This document shows positions 47,772 to 56,670 of a stretch of DNA of 64,000 bases, piece after piece. The DNA is from Gimesia benthica (GTDB lineage: Bacteria > Planctomycetota > Planctomycetia > Planctomycetales > Planctomycetaceae), in NCBI RefSeq assembly GCF_009720525.1, contig NZ_CP043930.1, positions 3,070,501 to 3,134,500 of the forward strand, written 5' to 3'. A program made the translations under genes and the position numbers. Numbering within the stretch: the stretch's first letter is position 1; every line of letters starts with the position of its first letter. The notes under the pieces were generated by a model. That model saw only the letters and a program-made list of their open reading frames with translations. It did no database searches and was not told where the DNA came from.

Positions 47772-47931
47772 GGGCTTGTCTCCCTGGTAACAAACAAAAA
47801 ACAACTCACCCGCACCGTCAATTGTATGCCTTCAGCCGGTTGACTGTCGAGTACGAATGACGATTTTTACGGGTGAGTGAACGCTTCTGAACCGTAGTTT
47901 TCGGCCCAAAGAACGGTTTTAGGAGCAGGAA

Positions 47932-48534
47932 CTACTTCAGTTCGTTGACTTTCTTCAGGATGGCTTTGCTGTCATCAGCAGCTTTGACCTTGGTGTTCTT
48001 CATGGCAACCTTACCGTCTTTGTCGATCACAAAAGTCCAGCGGGCTGCTGTCACACCACGGGTCAGCTTCTCCTTTTTCCCGTCGATGGTCCGCTCAATC
48101 GTGGAACCGGGACGCAGGGGAACACCAAACTTCTTAGCCACACTGCCATCTTCATCCGCCAGCAGCGTGAAGTTCAGATCATACTCTTTTTTGAACAATT
48201 GATGATTACGTACCGAATCACCACTGACACCCACAACTTCTACGTCTTTCCCCTGCAGCTTCTTCATGTCATCTCGGAATCCACAGGCCTGCTTGGTGCA
48301 GCCACCGGTCATGTCGGCAGGGTAGAAGTAGACCACCAGAATTTTCTTACCAATATAATCAGTCGACTTCCAGCCTTTGCCCGCGTCATCTGTAGCTGTG
48401 AAAGCAGGAGCCGCATCGCCGACTTCCACTTTTCCTGGAGGAGCATTCACCTGCCCCTGGACACTGGCAGACAAACCACACAGACAAACCAGACTCAACA
48501 GGGAGCCGAGGATATTACGATACGATACCTTCAT
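47932..48534 (-). CDS. Secreted PrxQ/Bcp-type peroxiredoxin
   Basis: About 200 residues from the ATG at 48534 (AAGGTGAT upstream). Signal peptide about 1-27 (LGSLLSLVCLCGLSASVQG) sends it to the periplasm, unusual for the normally cytosolic Bcp group. The active site is VVYFYPADMTGGCTKQACGF with peroxidatic Cys79 and resolving Cys84 five residues later, the PrxQ pattern; Thr/Arg partners follow (ERTIDG). Reduces peroxides using a thiol donor, perhaps the neighbouring lipoprotein. Confidence 0.88.
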   Translation of the reverse strand: MKVSYRNILGSLLSLVCLCGLSASVQGQVNAPPGKVEVGDAAPAFTATDDAGKGWKSTDYIGKKILVVYFYPADMTGGCTKQACGFRDDMKKLQGKDVEVVGVSGDSVRNHQLFKKEYDLNFTLLADEDGSVAKKFGVPLRPGSTIERTIDGKKEKLTRGVTAARWTFVIDKDGKVAMKNTKVKAADDSKAILKKVNELK

Positions 48535-48592
48535 GTCAATCACCTTGTTTAAAATTAGAATTGGAGTTGGAGCTACATTACATCTTACATTT

Positions 48593-50767
48593 TCAACGTG
48601 CCTGCGTCTCCGCTGCAGACAAATTCTCATTCTCTTTTCGTGATCCAGGGACGATGCCGTGATTCTGGAACGCGGTCACCTTTCGGGGCTGCGCGATCAA
48701 CAGCTGATCCCCCGCGATTACCAGGTTCCCTCCCGTTTCTCCCTGTAAGGCCTGCAACGGGATTCTCTGCTTGAGTGTGCCTCGCTCAATGTCTACGACC
48801 AGCAGTTCATCCCTCAAAGGCCAGTATACGTTCTCTACAGAAAGCAGCCCTCGACCATAGCCGAAACCCTCCGGATCGAGATAGCCTGCCTTCCAGCGTA
48901 ACGCCCCACTTGCCCGATCGATGCCATACAGTTGATTCCCGCTGACCACCAGGGTCCGCGCCGTGACTCCCAACAGGTTTCGAATCTGCTCCGGCCATTC
49001 CCGCTCCCAGAGCAAAAGTCCCGAAGACGCATCGAAGGCCATGAGGGTTTTTGTATCCTGGGGAGCAACGAACAGAATTCCCTGGTCATACAGGCAGGGG
49101 ACCAGACCACTCGCCATGTGATCGCTCAATTCCCGCCGGGAAACATCGTCTGCGGAAGGGTACGTCACGACCCAGTTGAGTTTCCCATCCTGAGTATTCA
49201 GTGATGCGATCGCTCCCATATCCGTTGAGAGATACAGTTGCCCCTCCGCGAGTGTCAGCAGCAGATGGGTGATGTAGTTCACACCTTCTTCGATATTCCT
49301 CAGTGCCAGGCAGACCTTCTGATTCCACAGCATCTCCCCGGTCTCGGTAGAGAAACAGGCGACATTCGTCTGCACTTCAGGAAAGCCCCGGTGCAGCACG
49401 ACGTAGAAACGATCGCCGGCAACAACAGGAGCCCCTTCAAACGACCAGACAAAATTCTGCTCGCGCAACTCGGCAGAAGAAATCTTCCAGAGCATCTTGC
49501 CTTCGCCCTCATCCAGGTCCAGGCAAACCAGTTCCGAAAACAGTCCCAGCCGCTCATCTTTCGCCACAGAAGTAACCGGCGATCCCATGCGGGCGTATAA
49601 CCGTCCGTCGGCAACAGTCATCGTAAACCGGGGGACTCCCACGACAGAGCGAAACGGCAGTCTGACTGCCCCCTGCAGAACGGAAGGATATATAATCGGA
49701 CTCGCCTGAGGATCCGCGTCAGACCAGGCGGGTGTTCCCGTCTTCCAGTTGAGTGCATAAATGCGCTCTGAGTCATTAATAAAAACATGCTCCCCATGTA
49801 CGACAGGGAAGAGCCCCGGTGGCACGCGTTGACCAAAGGCAGGTTTCCGCGTGTATTCCTGACTCCAGACCAGAGGCACACGAAATGACCAGGCTGCGGC
49901 CCCGACGTTCAGAGCATGTCCGGCCCGGAAATTACGCGTCTGGTGTCCCGCGAATGTCTGCATTTCGTCTTGATCATTCGCCAGTGAGACCTGACCGCGA
50001 TCTGATAGAATTCCTGTAAGTTGGTCTGCCAGGTTCCCCTGCTTACCGGCGAGTGAGCCTTCCGCATCAGGATAGCGCTCGCGAAACACAGCCAGTTCCG
50101 CTTCGGCCTGTTTGAAATTTCCCTCGAACAGACTGACCAGAATCAGACGCGCCAGAATCGGGGGCACGGATAAATCGGAATCGGGATAGTAGAAGAGTCC
50201 GGTATCACTGCGCGCTGCAGATCCCGGTTCAGGAGGTAGCAGTTTCCGCCAGTAATCCCGCGCCTGTCCCAGTTCACCGCGTTCCCAGGAGATTTCACCG
50301 AGGCGATACAGGGCATCGTCGCCGTAGCTGCTCATCAGTGCCTGATCGACAATCTGCAACAGCGGGCCGACTGACGATTCCGCTTCCGCCTCTTCCAGCC
50401 ACCTGCGGGCTCGGGGATCAACCTTTTCCCGGTAAATCTGAATCGCTTCCGGGGGAAATCCTGCGAGCAGGTTCTGACAGTAAGTCGCCACCCGCAGATA
50501 GCGTCCCGGGGATTCCGGATAAAGCGTGTTGCCGTATTCCTGGGAGATCTGGATCAGACTGTTGATCGCGTCTTCCCATTGCGCGCCAGCCAGAAAATCC
50601 TGCACGGAGCCCATCTTCTTGAGCACCGCATTATTCACATCCAGGGAGACCGATTCGCGAAATTGACCGGCGGCTGCCTGTGGCTCTGTCTGAGCCAGGC
50701 TGATCTCTGTCGAGAATAAGATCGCTCCCAGCACCAGCAGAGCGATGCAACCGCACGGTTTATGCAT
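48593..50767 (-). CDS. Secreted PQQ-propeller/TPR protein
   Basis: 724 residues. Signal peptide 1-25 (CIALLVLGAILFSTEISLAQ). Helical TPR-like region (about 45-270: DDALYRLGEISWERGELGQA) and then a PQQ-like eight-bladed propeller (about 285-710: ALNWKTGTPAWSDA, LDLDEGEGKMLWKI, FSTETGEMLWNQKV, FDASSGLLLWEREW, IDRASGALRWKAGY). Same layout as the N-terminal half of the 42380-46963 product, so likely paralogues. The peroxiredoxin start is 58 bp downstream. Function unknown. Confidence 0.82.
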   Translation of the reverse strand: MHKPCGCIALLVLGAILFSTEISLAQTEPQAAAGQFRESVSLDVNNAVLKKMGSVQDFLAGAQWEDAINSLIQISQEYGNTLYPESPGRYLRVATYCQNLLAGFPPEAIQIYREKVDPRARRWLEEAEAESSVGPLLQIVDQALMSSYGDDALYRLGEISWERGELGQARDYWRKLLPPEPGSAARSDTGLFYYPDSDLSVPPILARLILVSLFEGNFKQAEAELAVFRERYPDAEGSLAGKQGNLADQLTGILSDRGQVSLANDQDEMQTFAGHQTRNFRAGHALNVGAAAWSFRVPLVWSQEYTRKPAFGQRVPPGLFPVVHGEHVFINDSERIYALNWKTGTPAWSDADPQASPIIYPSVLQGAVRLPFRSVVGVPRFTMTVADGRLYARMGSPVTSVAKDERLGLFSELVCLDLDEGEGKMLWKISSAELREQNFVWSFEGAPVVAGDRFYVVLHRGFPEVQTNVACFSTETGEMLWNQKVCLALRNIEEGVNYITHLLLTLAEGQLYLSTDMGAIASLNTQDGKLNWVVTYPSADDVSRRELSDHMASGLVPCLYDQGILFVAPQDTKTLMAFDASSGLLLWEREWPEQIRNLLGVTARTLVVSGNQLYGIDRASGALRWKAGYLDPEGFGYGRGLLSVENVYWPLRDELLVVDIERGTLKQRIPLQALQGETGGNLVIAGDQLLIAQPRKVTAFQNHGIVPGSRKENENLSAAETQAR

Positions 50768-50812
50768 GGCGAAAACGACCCCACATCATTCAGCAACAGA
50801 TCTAAGGGCATT

Positions 50813-50841
50813 AAAAAGGACACGCCCAATCGGACGTGCCC
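50813..50841 (-). terminator. Terminator after the cupredoxin gene
   Basis: On the minus strand GGGCACGTCC, a four-base loop, GGGCGTGTCC (with wobble pairs), then T5, 30 bases after the stop. Confidence 0.8.
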
Positions 50842-50872
50842 TGTCTGTACGTTTCTCTGATGTTACAGAGGA

Positions 50873-51646
50873 TTACTCGAAATCAGATGCTTTGTATTTG
50901 ATCTCGCCCAGGTCGAGGGTTTCCCCGTCCTTGACGTTCACGTTGAAGCTACGATCCAGGTAACCTTTCTTTTCATGCCAAATCCGGAAAGTCTGCTTAC
51001 CAGCGGGCAGATTCTTGATGGTAAATTTTCCATCTGCATCAGATACCACAGCGTAAGGATGATCTACCACGAACCAGTAAGCGGTCATCCAGGGATGGAT
51101 GTCGCACTTAACCTGCATCGGCAGAATTTCAGGAATCGGGTTGGATACTTCTTTTCCTTCACGATCTTTGGGAGCCAGGATGAAGTTGACAGCCTGGTTC
51201 TTGATCGGGAAGGTGTGGGTGTTGTGAGCGACGGGATCGTCAGATTTAACAATCACTTTCTGGTCGGTACGAACAATCAGAGCGTGAGGCTCGAAAGTAC
51301 AACCTTTCTGGTCAAACACGACGGTCTTGTCTTTGGATTCCTTCAGATCGGGATGAATGTCTTTTGCCCGACGCATGTAGAGGAAGATATTCTGGATGCC
51401 TTTGTTGTCAGGATTGACAACCAGATCATTTCCCAGATGAGTGTCAGCTGCACAGACGGCAGCATCTTTGACGTTGGGATCGCCTTTCTTTCGCTGTACA
51501 GGACGCTCGGGGACAGGACCATCGAAAACGAACTTGCCAGTGATTGAACCCCAACCCGCTGCGGAAGCAGCAACAGGCGCGAAAAAATTCAGGCCAGAGA
51601 TCAAAACAGCGGCGAGCAGAACCTGGCTAATATTTTTCTTTTGCAT
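50873..51646 (-). CDS. Amicyanin-like copper protein with carboxypeptidase-regulatory-type tail
   Basis: 257 residues with signal peptide (1-30, VLLAAVLISGLNFFAPVAAS). The central domain has a type 1 copper site: His141 or His144 in PVAHNTHTF, and Cys181-x2-His184-x2-Met187 in CDIHPWM, the spacing of amicyanin (CTPHPFM). The C-terminal 55 residues (DADGKFTIKNLPAGKQTFRI) are a carboxypeptidase-regulatory-like beta domain. A periplasmic blue copper electron carrier is the likely role; several Cys early on (65, 116) may form a disulfide. SD GAGGTG. Upstream of the PQQ/TPR genes but separated by a terminator. Confidence 0.85.
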   Translation of the reverse strand: MQKKNISQVLLAAVLISGLNFFAPVAASAAGWGSITGKFVFDGPVPERPVQRKKGDPNVKDAAVCAADTHLGNDLVVNPDNKGIQNIFLYMRRAKDIHPDLKESKDKTVVFDQKGCTFEPHALIVRTDQKVIVKSDDPVAHNTHTFPIKNQAVNFILAPKDREGKEVSNPIPEILPMQVKCDIHPWMTAYWFVVDHPYAVVSDADGKFTIKNLPAGKQTFRIWHEKKGYLDRSFNVNVKDGETLDLGEIKYKASDFE

Positions 51647-51960
51647 AACTTAAACACCTCGTTTATTTGAATTATGATTGAACAGACCAATGATGGAGGC
51701 AGGGATACGGTCACCACATTCAGTCTAAGCGGCCCGTCGTATTGGTAGGTTTCTGGCAGGAAAAGTTCGTTTACCGGGTAAACGGCCTGCATTGTGTGAA
51801 GTTACTCTCTTCTCAGGATGACAGAACGCAGAACCAAAATCAAGTATATCTGAAACGGGATTACAGCAAATTTCGGGATCTCTAAGGTGATTTAACCCAA
51901 TATATATTGGTTTTCCAATGGTTTGGAGCTGATTCTGCCCCTGACTACGTGTTTACAGAC
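51647..51960. other. Intergenic between lpxK end and cupredoxin gene
   Basis: About 310 bp that should carry the cupredoxin promoter. No small gene or hairpin of note. Confidence 0.4.
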
Positions 51961-53018
51961 TTATTTCTCTGGCTCCACCAGCCCCGTTTTCCGCAGGATT
52001 TCCTCAAAATCAGCCGCCCCTGCACGATTTCCGCACCGATTTCCACTGCCCAAACCGGAAGCCCTGACAGTTTTTGTTCACTAATTTTCACCAGGTCCTT
52101 CGCAGTCGTCAAAATCAGCTCGGCTCCCGACCGTTCTGCCTCTGAGCCAATTTCCTGCAGGTCGCCTGCACTATAGTGATGATGATCCGCAAAGACACGC
52201 ATGCCACAAACCCGGCCTCCCGCATCCACCAGTGTTTGCTGAAATCCGCGAGGATTCCCGATCGCGCAAAAACCCCATACCTGTTTCCCGGTCACTTCAG
52301 TCAGTTCTCTGGTTTCCCCAGCGGCATTGACCAGCCCCCGGGGAGCAAAACGCACATGGGCGATCCTGTGCTCGGGCACAAATTGTTTGACTTCCGTTAT
52401 CAGATTCTCCAGCAACTCAGGCGGACTCTGATCCACCCGCGTGATCAACACAAATCCTGCCCGCCGCAATCCCGACTTCGACTCCCGTAACAGTCCCCGC
52501 GGTAATTGATGACCGTAGCCCCAGGGATTCACTGCATCGATCAACACGATATCAAGATCACGTGCGAGCCTGCGATGCTGAAACCCGTCGTCCAGGATCA
52601 GTAAGCGTGCTCCTGCTTCGACAGCCTTCTCTGCTGAAGCACAACGATCCGGATTCTGATAATGCGGCACCTGTGGGCAGAGTCGATCCAGCAGCAGTTT
52701 CTCATCATTCACTTCACCGGGCAGCGCACGATAACCTCGGCTGAGTAGCGCGACAGAAATCCCTTGTTCTTGAAACCACTGAGACAGCCAGGCAACTAAC
52801 GGTGTCTTCCCGGTCCCCCCGGTCGTCAGGTTTCCCAGGCTGATCACGGGCACGCTCACCGGTCGTGCCCGTTTAAGGCCCCAGTCAAACAGACGGTTGC
52901 GAACAGCGACCGCGGTTCCATAGAAGAGGCTGAGAAACCCGAAACAGGGTTTGAGGCACCGGGCAAGCCAATCATGTCGCGCGCCGGAAATGATGCTCAG
53001 ATAGTCAACCTCGTTCAC
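51961..53018 (-). CDS. lpxK: Tetraacyldisaccharide 4'-kinase, frame broken near 3' end
   Basis: 352 residues after restoring one G at 52017-52020; otherwise the ORF runs to 51945 with an unrelated tail. The kinase adds the 4'-phosphate to lipid A precursor at the inner membrane. Walker A is GNLTTGGTGKTP, preceded by the membrane-associated N-terminus; other LpxK blocks are LLSRGYRALPGEVNDE, RLLILDDGFQHRRLARDLDI and CAIGNPRGFQQTL with ADHHHYSAGDL. The restored end is AADFEEILRKTGLVEPEK. It shows that this organism makes a Gram-negative outer membrane. Confidence 0.94.
52017..52020 (-). other. Frameshift site in lpxK
   Basis: Coding-strand GGGG where GGGGG gives the expected end of LpxK and a TAA at 51961-51963. 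Confidence 0.88.
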
Positions 53019-53071
53019 AATTCAGCCTGTCTTCCTGGGTTGGCAGAATCAATGTGCGGGCAGAGTTCAAC

Positions 53072-53175
53072 AAAAACACGCCCTGTCCCGAACATGATAG
53101 CTGAGATGAGGCTTTCTGGCTAACCAGCGGCCAGACTTCATCAATCAGAATCTACCACGTTCCGGACAGGGCGTG
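53072..53175 (-). terminator. Long-stem structure downstream of the Cys-rich gene
   Basis: Arms at 53077-53093 and 53159-53175 are 17-base inverted repeats with one mismatch. On the minus strand the second arm is followed by T5. The loop of about 65 bases contains its own CTGGC/GCCAG hairpin. It fits a terminator of the gene at 53260-54051, but the branched form is unusual. Confidence 0.6.
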
Positions 53176-53259
53176 CGTGCACAGGGAGGAATCGAGTCGA
53201 ACAGGTTCAGCGGTCGTTCCCGGCTCGAGCTGACAGGAACACCTCTGAACCCCGGCACC

Positions 53260-54051
53260 TTACCGGTGGGTGCCGTCAGTTGGAGGATACGGTTTGTAAC
53301 TGAGTTCGACGATTCGTCCCATAATCAGACGGACTCGTCTGGTCTGGGGAACATTTCCTGTCTCAGGGAATATCGCATACACCTGATAGACATGCTGAAT
53401 CCCGGGAATTAAAGGACGCTTGGTCACGAATTCCCAGATATCATCATTTGCAGGATCACGATATCCCACCATCTCATCGCGTTGTCGGTTCAGTGCCACC
53501 ACGCGAATGTCGGTCGCACCTGGAGCATAGATATCCAGACCGGCATCGCGCGGATGCCCCTCCGGACCATCGGCCGGCATCATCCGCGTTGGTCGACGAT
53601 AGGCAATCCCCATCGTTCCCGGATAATGCAGAATCGTTGGTCGGACTGCCGGAGCGGGAATTAACCCCGCTTGCGGCGGGAGACCACCACCGGCTGGCAT
53701 CCCATAAGCACCAGCCACAGCACCTCCAGACTGGCATGACCGGCAGCCACCCTGCGAAACGTTTCCCATACCATAAACGACTCCCTGATAATATTGATCA
53801 ACGAACGAGTCTCCGCAGCCACAGGAACTCATCCCGCAACCGGAACCACATTTGTGCTTATGACCGCATTTATGTTGAAAGCCCGGACGCCACGGACTGC
53901 AGCACGCTCCTTTATGGAACATCGACAGACCGCCCATCTTGCAGTGACCACATTTGTGACCGGCTTCAAGCCGGTCTGAGATCACCAGGCAGGAAATTCC
54001 CAGCACAAGCAGTCCGGTCAGACCTGCCCTGGCAGTATTTTTAATTTTCAT
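53260..54051 (-). CDS. Secreted Cys/His-rich protein
   Basis: 263 residues. Signal peptide about 1-31 (GLTGLLVLGISCLVISDRLE). Residues 31-100 hold many Cys and His in CGHC, CGHKHKCGSGCG and CRSC clusters, suitable for metal binding. A Gly/Pro/Ala linker (about 105-135) leads to a globular C-terminal domain (about 165-255: AGLDIYAPGATDIRVVALNR, YQVYAIFPETGNVPQTRRVR). No family recognised. Single gene with the structured terminator at 53072-53175. Confidence 0.65.
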   Translation of the reverse strand: MKIKNTARAGLTGLLVLGISCLVISDRLEAGHKCGHCKMGGLSMFHKGACCSPWRPGFQHKCGHKHKCGSGCGMSSCGCGDSFVDQYYQGVVYGMGNVSQGGCRSCQSGGAVAGAYGMPAGGGLPPQAGLIPAPAVRPTILHYPGTMGIAYRRPTRMMPADGPEGHPRDAGLDIYAPGATDIRVVALNRQRDEMVGYRDPANDDIWEFVTKRPLIPGIQHVYQVYAIFPETGNVPQTRRVRLIMGRIVELSYKPYPPTDGTHR

Positions 54052-55043
54052 CTGAATCTATCGCTCCCTGTTTGAATGAGACCGAACTGATATTCCCGCC
54101 ACCTCGGCGCAGACAGTGACGTTCCTCACACACTTCTTTACTCGAATTAACAACACACTCACACACGATTGGTATGAAACGGACCAGCCTGCACTCCTCT
54201 CAGAATGAAACTGATCTGATAATGAAAGAGATCCCCTCTTCCTTATCATGCAGCTGGAACCGTCGGGGACCCGCTGTTGTATTTGCCGGAGTGGATACCC
54301 ACTCGTAATTCAAGCCTATCACTCCGCGCTATGCGTGCTGGCTCGATTTTGAAGAAACCCACTTTTCCAATCCGTGAGTTAAACTGCTGTAAGCATCCTG
54401 CTGAACTGGCAAAAGAACAGGCACGCCTACTTTAGGAAAGCCTGTTAATCTATGAGTGCCATCAGCAAATAGGGAAGCCCATTGAATGAATTTTCACCAG
54501 TTGTAATAAAAATACCGTTTGCGGGCAGTAAGTGCTCAAAGCCAGTTATGGAAACTGTTTGCGACATCATGAACAATCGCATCAGGTCATCTGAATCGGG
54601 TTCGATTACGCAGCTTAATCCGTCCAGAACCGGTAGTTGCGACCGGAAAGAGACAACATTGACAATTCAACGTATGCGAACTAAATTGCCACAACCAAAG
54701 TGTCGATGCCGACTGATGTATTTGTCACACACATGCCATTTACTGATGTTCTGAATCTCAAATTTGATCTCAGAAACTGAAACACAGTATAATACTGGCT
54801 AACTGATTCAGGCTTGTGCATCTCGACTGTCTGCTGAACTTTGGCACCACAGTCATCTGCCTACCGAGCCCGTTTTTACAAATAGTGTGAAACGTCTCTG
54901 TGAATGGATTCTGCACTATAATGATGTAAGGGTTATGTGCTGAAAGTCGGTTATTGTCCCTGGCCGGATGAAATCGGTCTCAGCGCCTCGACTTGAGTGA
55001 TACATCGAAGTTAATTCATTTTTTGCAGAAGTGAGATTCAATA
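54052..55043. other. About 1 kb without a gene
   Basis: The longest gap in the window. ORFs here (such as 54482-54754) have no ribosome-binding site or recognisable product, and stops are frequent in all frames. A GGTTCGATT at 54599-54607 resembles a tRNA T-loop, but the stem does not form. The right part contains a candidate promoter (54764-54793) for the DUF1573 gene. An unannotated RNA or gene remnant cannot be excluded. Confidence 0.5.
54764..54793 (+). promoter_or_regulatory. Candidate promoter before the DUF1573 gene
   Basis: TTGATC, 18-bp spacer, TATAAT. It would give a leader of about 245 bases. A second TATAAT at 54917-54922 has no good -35. Confidence 0.35.
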
Positions 55044-56057
55044 ATGCTGAAAAACTGTATTTTCCGGTTCGGCGTCCTGAGCCTGTGTCTGTTAGTCTTG
55101 AATGCTGCCCCATCATTCGGACAGGACTGGGCGATGAAGATGTTCGATAAAGACAAAATCGACTTCGGCGTCATCGCCCGTGGTTCCGATGCCGAATACC
55201 GCCTGAAAATTAAGAATATCTATAAAGATCCCGTCCATATTGCCAATGTTCGCACCACTTGCGGCTGTTCGGCTGCTGAGCCTTCCAAGAGCATCCTGGA
55301 AAGTGGCGAAGAAGGATACATCCAGGTCAAAATGGATACCGCCCGCTTCCAGCGTCGTAAAGATTCTAACGTGATTATCACCATTGATGCTCCCCAGTAT
55401 GCTGAAGTCCGGATCCCGATTACTTCGTATATCCGTACCGATGTCGTCTTCACACCGGGTGCTGCCAACTTTGGTTCTGTCGAAGTCGGTAAAGGTGCAG
55501 AGACCACTGTGGCTCTCGCTTATGCAGGCCGTGAAGACTGGGCACTGACCGGAATCGAATCCCGTAACCCACACGTGACTGCCAAGGCTGTCGAAACGAA
55601 TCGAGGTGGTGGACGCGTCAATTACAACATCATGCTGACTCTCGATCCCAAGACTCCTAAAGGTCCAATCCGGGAGCAGCTCATCCTGAAAACCAACGAC
55701 GTTAACTTCACAACAGTACCTCTGCTGGTCGAAGCCCGTGTCGAATCTGACATTACCATTACCCCCGAAGTTGTTTCTCTGGGCATGATGGTTCCGGGAC
55801 AGGAAAAAACAGTCAATGTTGTAATGCGGGGCAAAAAGCCATTTGAAATCACAAAGATTGAATGCGAATCCAACGATGAAGCATTCAAGATCCGCATGCC
55901 GAAAGCAGCTCAGCCCATTCACGTGCTGCCGCTGACAATCGTTCCTCCCGATAAACCAGGTGAATACTCAGAAGAGTTTACCGTGACCATCGATGGTCGC
56001 AGTGAACCGATCACCTTCAAAGCCTTCGGTCGGATTGCTGAAACAAAAACCAATTAG
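55044..56057 (+). CDS. Secreted DUF1573 protein
   Basis: 337 residues. Signal peptide about 1-27 (LSLCLLVLNAAPSFG). The DUF1573 Ig-like domain lies at about 38-125, with its signature IANVRTTCGCSAAEPSK, followed by two further Ig/ASH-like beta domains (about 130-225 and 230-330). Such proteins are common in planctomycetes and Bacteroidetes and of unknown function. Followed by a strong terminator, so a single-gene unit. Confidence 0.85.
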   Translation: MLKNCIFRFGVLSLCLLVLNAAPSFGQDWAMKMFDKDKIDFGVIARGSDAEYRLKIKNIYKDPVHIANVRTTCGCSAAEPSKSILESGEEGYIQVKMDTARFQRRKDSNVIITIDAPQYAEVRIPITSYIRTDVVFTPGAANFGSVEVGKGAETTVALAYAGREDWALTGIESRNPHVTAKAVETNRGGGRVNYNIMLTLDPKTPKGPIREQLILKTNDVNFTTVPLLVEARVESDITITPEVVSLGMMVPGQEKTVNVVMRGKKPFEITKIECESNDEAFKIRMPKAAQPIHVLPLTIVPPDKPGEYSEEFTVTIDGRSEPITFKAFGRIAETKTN

Positions 56058-56078
56058 TGGTTTTCATTGCGAGAAAAA

Positions 56079-56107
56079 GGACGTCCTCAGGGGCGTCCTT
56101 TTTTTGA
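56079..56107 (+). terminator. Terminator of the DUF1573 gene
   Basis: AAGGACG, short loop, CGTCCTT followed by a T run. Confidence 0.9.
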
Positions 56108-56138
56108 TCTCTGTCGTACAGGCAAGCGACAACTGTAG

Positions 56139-56534
56139 TCAGTCTTCGTCAGCCTCCCGCAACCGAGCGAGTACAATTTCCAGCATCAGCGGATGCAGTC
56201 CCAGATGCCCACACAATTTAAACTCGGTCCCGGGGAATTGTGTCGTAAATTCACTGCGGTGCTCTTCCAGATCATTCTGCACATGCACGCCTGCTGAGAG
56301 AAAGTAGGGCAGCATCAACACTTCCTCCGCTCCCGCAGCCACACAGCGTTCCGCCCCCTCAGGGATCGTCGGCTCTGCCAGTTCCAGATAAGCGATCTCG
56401 ATGATCGGAAACACAGACCGTTCCCGCAGCATCTCTGCGAGCTGCACGAGATCCTGATTTGCCTCCGCACGTCGACTGCCGTGTGCGATCAGCAGAACAG
56501 CCTTCCTTCTTGCATCAGACATGGATTCATCCAT
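56139..56534 (-). CDS. CbiX-type sirohydrochlorin chelatase
   Basis: 131 residues (127 if the second ATG at 56522 is used), the short single-domain CbiX/SirB size. Catalytic His in VLLIAHGSRRAEAN, second His region LSAGVHVQNDLEEH, and C-terminal LCGHLGLHPLM. Inserts cobalt or iron into sirohydrochlorin. It fits the cobalamin-dependent QueG, but no cobalamin pathway genes are nearby. Divergent from the kinase gene. Confidence 0.9.
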   Translation of the reverse strand: MDESMSDARRKAVLLIAHGSRRAEANQDLVQLAEMLRERSVFPIIEIAYLELAEPTIPEGAERCVAAGAEEVLMLPYFLSAGVHVQNDLEEHRSEFTTQFPGTEFKLCGHLGLHPLMLEIVLARLREADED

Positions 56535-56670
56535 AATAGAGTGTACTGAAATCGTCTTTCATTTCGCTTGCTGAGATTATAGACTTCAGCCAGTCTCCCG
56601 ACACTGAACAACCGACAGTCTGACGACGCTTTTCATCGACGACCAACACACTTCAAACCGAGCAGCAACC

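Noticed and set aside
54599-54607. T-loop-like GGTTCGATT suggesting a tRNA
   Set aside because: The five bases on either side do not pair, and no acceptor or anticodon stem fits.
54482-54754. 90-codon + strand ORF in the 1-kb gap
   Set aside because: No ribosome-binding site, unusual amino-acid use for this genome and no domain; kept only as part of the intergenic entry.
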